From IMG/VR virus record IMGVR_UViG_3300017917_001151, positions 1 through 64,000 of that record: a stretch of 64,000 nucleotides of DNA; one strand, given 5' to 3'. The position numbers and the translations under genes are program-made. A model generated the notes under the pieces. That model worked only from the letters and a program-made list of their open reading frames with translations. It was not told the origin of the DNA and searched no databases. The DNA comes from a virus. Of the stretch, positions 59,476 through 64,000 are shown in pieces. How positions within the stretch are numbered: position 1 is the stretch's first letter; every line of letters starts with the position of its first letter.

Positions 59476-60947
59476 TTAAAAATTTTCATTCTATAATTTT
59501 TAATATGGGGGCTTTGGGCGAATACATTAAAGGTAGAACGTCTGGAGCTTATCGTATTGCCACAGAACTACGAACACAAGGTTGGGACGTGGAAGTTGTA
59601 GATTTCTTTTATTTTTGGAAATTAGAAGAATTAAAAGAATTATCCAGAAATAGAATCAATAAGAACACGAAGTTTATAGGCTTTAGTCATATTTTCAGTG
59701 ACTGGCCAGAACTAGCTGAAGATTATACTACATGGGTAAAAGAAAATTATCCCGATATTAAGATTATCTTTGGCTGCAATGCTTATAAAAATTTTAATAC
59801 AAAAAACATAGATTATTATGTTGCCGGTTATGGAGAGTTGGCTTTACTTACATTATTAGAATATCTGTTTAGCAACGGAACTAGACCTATAATAACTCCC
59901 ATCGACGGCAACAGAGTCATTGAAGCACAAAAATATTATACTGCAACTCCTTGGAGAGAACCAAGCATCTTCTATGAAGATAGAGATTTTATCAAAGATC
60001 ACGAATGGCTTGGTATTGAGTTTAGTAGAGGATGTAAATTTAAATGTGCCTATTGTAATTTCCCTGTACTAGGTGTGAGAGGAGATTACGGTAGAAACCT
60101 TGACGGTGCGAAACTTCAATTACAAGATGCATACGATAGATTCGGTACAACGAAGTATCTAATCAGCGACGAAACATTTAACGATAGAACAGAAAAAATT
60201 ACTAAGATTGCCGACATGATCGAAACCTTAGAGTTTCAACCGTTCTTTGCATCGCATATTAGAGCAGATTTATTAATATCTAGGCCGCACGAAAAAGAAG
60301 AACTTCTGAGAATGAATACTTTATTCCATTTTTATGGAATAGAATCTTTTAACTACGAGTCTGCCAGAGTATGTGGCAAAGGTATGAAGTCTGAAAGACT
60401 AAGAGAAGGTGTTATTAACATTAAAAATTTCTTTAAAAATAACGGCACAGGTTATTATAGAGGCACCATCGGCCTTATTGCAGGTCTTCCATACGAAACA
60501 GAAGAGTCAGTTATAGATACGATTAAGTTTTTGAACGAGCATTGGAAAGGCGAAAATGTGATGTTAAATCCTCTAGACATTTATAAGTCGTCTTTGGCCA
60601 ACGTTTCTATATTTGAAGAGAAGTTTGACGAGTTTGGTTATCGAGTGATGACTGAAGTTCCGGAAGAATATAGAAACGGATCTAGAGAGTTAGCGACCGG
60701 ACCTCGATTTACTCCTAATTCTGTTATATGGGAAAATGATCACACCAACTATTATAGGATTAGAGAAATCGTTTCTAAGTTAAGAGATACATTTGACGAT
60801 GTATATAGACTTGCCTGCTTTGAATTGTCCAATGACTTTTCTGATAAAGGACTGGAACATACACTAACTATACCATATAGTACATTTGGTGGCGAGTATC
60901 AAACAGCGTTTGTGGAAAATTATAAGAAACAAAAATTAGGATTATAA
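59472..60947 (+). CDS. Radical SAM enzyme with B12-binding-like N-terminal domain (COG1032-like)
   Basis: A 491-residue member of the same group as the 516- and 518-residue proteins: GKRWER-like start replaced by IKGRTSGAYRIATELRTQGW, VDFFYFWKLEELKELSRNRI (also close to the 516-residue copy), IIFGCNAY, then Cys188-x3-Cys192-x2-Cys195 (RGCKFKCAYCNFP) and GLIAGLPYET. No DxHxxG is found. The SDR before it suggests a shared substrate. The 3' end overlaps the convergent gene by 6 nt. Confidence 0.85.
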   Translation: MIKNFHSIIFNMGALGEYIKGRTSGAYRIATELRTQGWDVEVVDFFYFWKLEELKELSRNRINKNTKFIGFSHIFSDWPELAEDYTTWVKENYPDIKIIFGCNAYKNFNTKNIDYYVAGYGELALLTLLEYLFSNGTRPIITPIDGNRVIEAQKYYTATPWREPSIFYEDRDFIKDHEWLGIEFSRGCKFKCAYCNFPVLGVRGDYGRNLDGAKLQLQDAYDRFGTTKYLISDETFNDRTEKITKIADMIETLEFQPFFASHIRADLLISRPHEKEELLRMNTLFHFYGIESFNYESARVCGKGMKSERLREGVINIKNFFKNNGTGYYRGTIGLIAGLPYETEESVIDTIKFLNEHWKGENVMLNPLDIYKSSLANVSIFEEKFDEFGYRVMTEVPEEYRNGSRELATGPRFTPNSVIWENDHTNYYRIREIVSKLRDTFDDVYRLACFELSNDFSDKGLEHTLTIPYSTFGGEYQTAFVENYKKQKLGL

Positions 60948-62069
60948 AAGTCTTTTAGGTTTCTTTGCAGGACTTTCAAACTTGTATTCTAACTCGCTAA
61001 TTTCTATAGGTCCGGACCAATTCTTTTTCCAATAGTTGCTTTCAAACTTTTCTTTTAGCACGTAGTGGTCCGGGACTATATCAAGACGTTTCATTTTATT
61101 ATTTGTAAACGCATCTCTTAATATAACCTGATGAATGTAATTAGTAATCGGACCTTCGTTAAACGCTGCCCAAGGTCCGTTGTTTAATTCTTCCATATCT
61201 GCACTTCTAACATCGGGCCATTGGATTACACGAATATTCATACCCTTCCAGTTGTACATATTATGATATAAATTTTCTTCTAGGGGTGTATGAACAAGCT
61301 CGTCGCCTAACAGTTTCTTCAATGCTTTAACTGTAGTGCTTAGATAATTCCTTCCGCCGGTGCTACGACCAATGCTGGCACCCATTCTAATTCTAACTAG
61401 ATTAACTTTGTCTCTACCTATCTTATCTAATTCTTCTAATATCTCAGGTAGGTGATCTAGATCCTCGAGGGTATAACCTATACCATCTAGTCGGCCGTGT
61501 TCTTTAATGTTCTCTATACCGCGAAGTTGTTTTTCGTGTACTTTTTTACCTTGATATGTCCAATGATTTAAACCTACAGCCGGTAATATAGTACGTCCGG
61601 TGAGTAGTTCTTTTGCCCAGTCGTTGTCGGCAAATCTAAGACCGTTGGTTAACATTCTAACTTTTCCAAAGTCATCTGCTAATTTGTGACTCAATGGAAT
61701 AATTTCTGAATATAGAGATGCTTCTGCTCCGGCAAGAATAGGAATAAACCCTTCTGGAAACATTTCAGGTATTCTAATTAAACTACTCATAGGACTGTCT
61801 ATGTATTTGTTATCCGGAAGTTGATAACAATGAGGACAGTTTAACTGACACTTGTTTGTTACTTCAAACATAATCGAAACAAATTCACTTTCGTCGGTTT
61901 TAGAAAGACCGTAATAGTATTCCAAATCAATTTCAACTACTTCTTCCATGATGCCGTGCTCTGGACATTTTTTAGATAACCAAATTTTATCATCTCTTTC
62001 AAAGACAACACCTGGAATGTGTCGATAACATTCATTGCAAAGACCGACTGTATTGTGTATAAATTTCAT
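60942..62069 (-). CDS. Radical SAM enzyme with N-terminal zinc-ribbon-like domain
   Basis: A 375-residue paralogue of the 356-residue protein: Cys11-x2-Cys14, Cys35-x2-His (CNEC...KCPEHG), then Cys74-x3-Cys78-x2-Cys81 (CQLNCPHC) and LAGAEASLYS at the GGEP site. GLNHWTYQGKKVHEKQLRGI parallels GLNHPDYQGRTVRMKQMEGI of the other copy. A late motif lies exactly 5 nt before the ATG, so the message should be leaderless. Confidence 0.84.
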   Translation of the reverse strand: MKFIHNTVGLCNECYRHIPGVVFERDDKIWLSKKCPEHGIMEEVVEIDLEYYYGLSKTDESEFVSIMFEVTNKCQLNCPHCYQLPDNKYIDSPMSSLIRIPEMFPEGFIPILAGAEASLYSEIIPLSHKLADDFGKVRMLTNGLRFADNDWAKELLTGRTILPAVGLNHWTYQGKKVHEKQLRGIENIKEHGRLDGIGYTLEDLDHLPEILEELDKIGRDKVNLVRIRMGASIGRSTGGRNYLSTTVKALKKLLGDELVHTPLEENLYHNMYNWKGMNIRVIQWPDVRSADMEELNNGPWAAFNEGPITNYIHQVILRDAFTNNKMKRLDIVPDHYVLKEKFESNYWKKNWSGPIEISELEYKFESPAKKPKRLL

Positions 62070-62074
62070 AGCAT

Positions 62075-62093
62075 TATTTATGGCCTATAAATA
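62075..62093. promoter_or_regulatory. Divergent late promoters for the zinc-ribbon rSAM (-) and oxygenase (+) genes
   Basis: Minus strand: CCATAAATAATGCT then ATG, TAAATA at 62080-62075 with exactly 5 nt to the ATG. Plus strand: exact TATAAATA (62086-62093), GTTG, then ATG at 62098. Both genes start at the predicted +1 and neither has space for a ribosome site. The whole intergenic region is only 28 nt. Confidence 0.65.
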
Positions 62094-62097
62094 GTTG

Positions 62098-62844
62098 ATG
62101 TTTAAAATATTTGATAACTTTTTCACCGAAGAAGAGTGTAATACCGCTGCTGAATATGTAAAACAAAAAGAATCTTCATGGTATAAATGCCCGTGGACCG
62201 GTATGTATATTCTTGGAAATAGTTTGTTTCGTAAAATTACATTTACAGAATCTGGAATAGACTACGGAAATTATTTTGAGATTGGATCTATAGATTCGCC
62301 TGCCTCACAAATTCTTAAAAATAAGTTAACAAATAATTTTAATAAAGTTGAATTTGTGAATGGCCTTAGTAAGCCCGGATTTCAAATTATTAAATTAAAC
62401 GAAAGCAAAGATCCTAGCGTCTGGCATTACGATGATATGATTACTTGTTTTCCTTTTGAAAAATATTTCAAAGACTACACAGGAAATTTTAATGAATATT
62501 TTGATCAAAAATTAATTTTTACAGTGCTGTTAAGCGATGGACACTATACTTTCGACTACTATCCCGAAACGTTATCAGAGTTTGGAAAAGATTATAAAGA
62601 AGCACGTAACACAAGTCCTATATGTCCCCAGCATCGAAATCTAATAGGAGACGACTGTGCAAATCCGGATTGTACATTAAAGGAATTTAAAACACTTTAT
62701 TATAAAAAGGGTATGATGTTATTGCAAGACGAAAGATATTTGCATCGAGTCGGACTAGTAGATTTAAATGGTACTAGTGATCTTAGAATAACTTTGCAGG
62801 GATACGGTCTTGTTAAGGACGATATTCTTTATTTGATATGGTGA
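62098..62844 (+). CDS. Fe(II)/2OG oxygenase-like protein (P4H-like)
   Basis: A 248-residue protein from the ATG at 62098; an in-frame TTG three bases upstream is the only alternative. FKIFDNFFTEEECNTAAEYV is a typical prolyl-4-hydroxylase-type N-terminus. Metal ligands His110-x-Asp112 (VWHYDDM) and a distal His in YLHRVG, with Arg in LRITLQG, complete the site. An insert of about 50 residues with HxNLIGDDCANPDC may bind zinc. It overlaps the convergent methyltransferase gene by 16 nt. Confidence 0.75.
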   Translation: MFKIFDNFFTEEECNTAAEYVKQKESSWYKCPWTGMYILGNSLFRKITFTESGIDYGNYFEIGSIDSPASQILKNKLTNNFNKVEFVNGLSKPGFQIIKLNESKDPSVWHYDDMITCFPFEKYFKDYTGNFNEYFDQKLIFTVLLSDGHYTFDYYPETLSEFGKDYKEARNTSPICPQHRNLIGDDCANPDCTLKEFKTLYYKKGMMLLQDERYLHRVGLVDLNGTSDLRITLQGYGLVKDDILYLIW

Positions 62845-63488
62845 ACAATCAATTTGTTGTATCGGATGTTTTCATCAGGTCCGCAGCTCAAAGAAATAAC
62901 ATTATAATTATAATCTTTAGTTTGTTCTAAGACTTCATCTTTAGTATAAGATGCCATAAATGATCGTTTTGTATCTGTAATATACTTTTCATCGAACATT
63001 GGCATCATTAGATTAAACAGATTATCTAAAGAAGAAATTTCATCGGGTCTTTCTAAGTCTACTACAAATACATTATCGCTGAGATTCTTAACAGTTTTCC
63101 AAAGGTTTTCGGTGTCGTTAATATGATGTAAAACTCTATTAATTAAAACACCGTCGTAGTTCCCTGTTGCAGATAACAGATCACCTTTTATAATTTTTAT
63201 TCTATCCGACAGGTTGTTATTTTTAATATTCTCCTCGGCTAGAGAAATCATAATATCTGACATTTCATAGCAATCAAATGTAAGGTCGGGAAATTCTAAA
63301 CACAATGCGATTACAAAATTACATGGGCCGGAGCCAAGGTCTGCAATTTTACCAGCTGTCACATTAAAATAATTTTTATATAAGGTTATGTAGTCGACTA
63401 GATCGTATGAATTTATAAGAGATTGATTATAAAAGTTGCAACCTTCAATGTCGGTCATTAAATCATAATCTTCTGGAATGCGTTTCAT
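62829..63488 (-). CDS. SAM-dependent methyltransferase (class I)
   Basis: A 219-residue Rossmann methyltransferase. Motif I is IADLGSGPCNF (about residues 48-58), then CYEMSDIMI with the acidic end of strand 2, IKGDLL, and DGVLINRVLHHIND (motif IV-like). The layout is that of UbiE/TylM-type small-molecule methyltransferases. Its ATG overlaps the stop (ATGA) of the rSAM gene upstream, so they are translationally coupled. Confidence 0.86.
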   Translation of the reverse strand: MKRIPEDYDLMTDIEGCNFYNQSLINSYDLVDYITLYKNYFNVTAGKIADLGSGPCNFVIALCLEFPDLTFDCYEMSDIMISLAEENIKNNNLSDRIKIIKGDLLSATGNYDGVLINRVLHHINDTENLWKTVKNLSDNVFVVDLERPDEISSLDNLFNLMMPMFDEKYITDTKRSFMASYTKDEVLEQTKDYNYNVISLSCGPDENIRYNKLIVHHIK

Positions 63489-64000
63489 CTATATTTCTCC
63501 GGTAATGTATCGAATAAAAATTGCTGTTCATTAAACGATCTATCTCTTAATATAACCTGATGTAGTAAAGGACTCATTGGCTTTCCTGGAATCATATCAG
63601 CATAGGATTCAGAAAATGTTTCGTTAAAATCTATGGTCTTAACGTCGACCCATTTGATTAGTCTATGAACTAAGCCGTTGATCCTTACTAAGAAGTGTGT
63701 TCGATTACCCTCTATAGGATCAACGTCCCACGTCCATCCTTTTATTTTACAGAGTTTCTCTGCTTCTTTTACTAGATCTGATAGGTATAACTCCGGACCG
63801 TGGTCTTCGGGAGTCCTTCCTATATCTACTCCGACCTGTATCCTTGCATTGTCACATATACCTTTTCGATTCCATTCTTGTATTTCTTCTAAAACAAAAT
63901 CAAGTTGTTTAAGATCTCCGAGGGTGTATGTAAAATTTTTTATTTGCAGACCTAATTCAACACAATTTTTAATACCTTGTTCTTGTTTGCTTCGAATAAC
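63485..64000 (-). CDS. Radical SAM enzyme, C-terminal part (third zinc-ribbon type, cut by window edge)
   Basis: 171 residues are visible before the right edge; the N-terminus and cluster cysteines lie outside. The visible part aligns with the C-terminal half of the 356-residue protein: KQEQGIKNCVELGLQIKNFT / YTLGDLKQ, DIGRTPEDHGPELYLSDLVK, DPIEGNRTHF, and MIPGKPMSPLLHQVILRDRS. This makes a third paralogue of the group. Its stop overlaps the start of the methyltransferase gene. Confidence 0.82.
   Translation of the reverse strand, partial: VIRSKQEQGIKNCVELGLQIKNFTYTLGDLKQLDFVLEEIQEWNRKGICDNARIQVGVDIGRTPEDHGPELYLSDLVKEAEKLCKIKGWTWDVDPIEGNRTHFLVRINGLVHRLIKWVDVKTIDFNETFSESYADMIPGKPMSPLLHQVILRDRSFNEQQFLFDTLPEKYR

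Noticed and set aside
35921-64000. RiPP system with a short precursor peptide
   Set aside because: I searched gaps in the island for a small Cys/Gly/Asn-rich leader-core ORF; gaps are at most tens of bases and none fits. A precursor elsewhere, or a protein substrate such as a fibre, remains possible.

Overview
The window is a densely packed, AT-rich piece of a large T4-like tailed-phage genome (myovirus type), probably from an aquatic phage of a Gram-negative, likely proteobacterial, host. The phage assignment rests on a PhoH-like protein, a gp44-type clamp loader ATPase, dCMP deaminase, a GroES/gp31-type co-chaperonin, ThyX, UvdE, many small proteins of the marine T4-like type, giant tail or fibre proteins, and repeated T4-type late promoter motifs (TATAAATA and variants). 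The host inference is weaker: phage copies of KdsA (Kdo of LPS) and of IscU/IscA (ISC-type Fe-S assembly) would fit an LPS-bearing proteobacterium.

Layout. 1-5.0 kb: the 3' end of phoH, then a minus-strand run of replication, nucleotide and housekeeping genes (dCMP deaminase, DUF2452-like, clamp loader, cytidylyltransferase, MazG-like, GroES-like, a DnaE-palm-like fragment) plus conserved small proteins. 5.0-21.3 kb: six minus-strand virion proteins, five of them large or modular (Ig-like repeats, LamG, YadA-like head repeats, and a 2480-residue beta-helix protein). 21.3-35.7 kb: metabolic and takeover genes (IscA, IscU, superoxide dismutase, a basic AT-hook-like protein, UvdE, glycosyltransferase, KdsA, QueD), two duplicated virion-like proteins, a block of acidic conserved small proteins, ThyX and an Hc1-like protein. 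35.75-35.86 kb: an abnormal 112-nt tRNA-like gene.

35.9-64.0 kb is an unusual island. It holds 14 radical SAM (rSAM) genes in five paralogous groups. Interleaved with them are 13 proteins with Fe(II)/2-oxoglutarate-oxygenase or cupin-type HxD...H architecture, two methyltransferase-like proteins, a PLP-dependent aminotransferase-like enzyme, a QueC-like PP-loop ATPase, an SDR reductase and a kinase-like protein. The genes overlap or abut and flip strand in short operons. The island runs off the right edge inside a further rSAM gene. No precursor peptide is visible. The product is unknown; a virion or host-surface glycan, a modified nucleotide, or post-translational modification of virion proteins are all possible.

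How the parts may work together. The IscU-IscA-superoxide dismutase cassette would fit a need for Fe-S clusters and iron protection created by so many rSAM and Fe(II) enzymes (inference). KdsA and the glycosyltransferase suggest glycan work. Regulation is readable. Three exact TTGACA-N17-TATAAT promoters serve early-type units. TAAATA late motifs sit at every transcription-unit start in and near the island. At many of these the predicted transcription start falls on or within about 2 nt of the ATG, implying leaderless or near-leaderless mRNAs.
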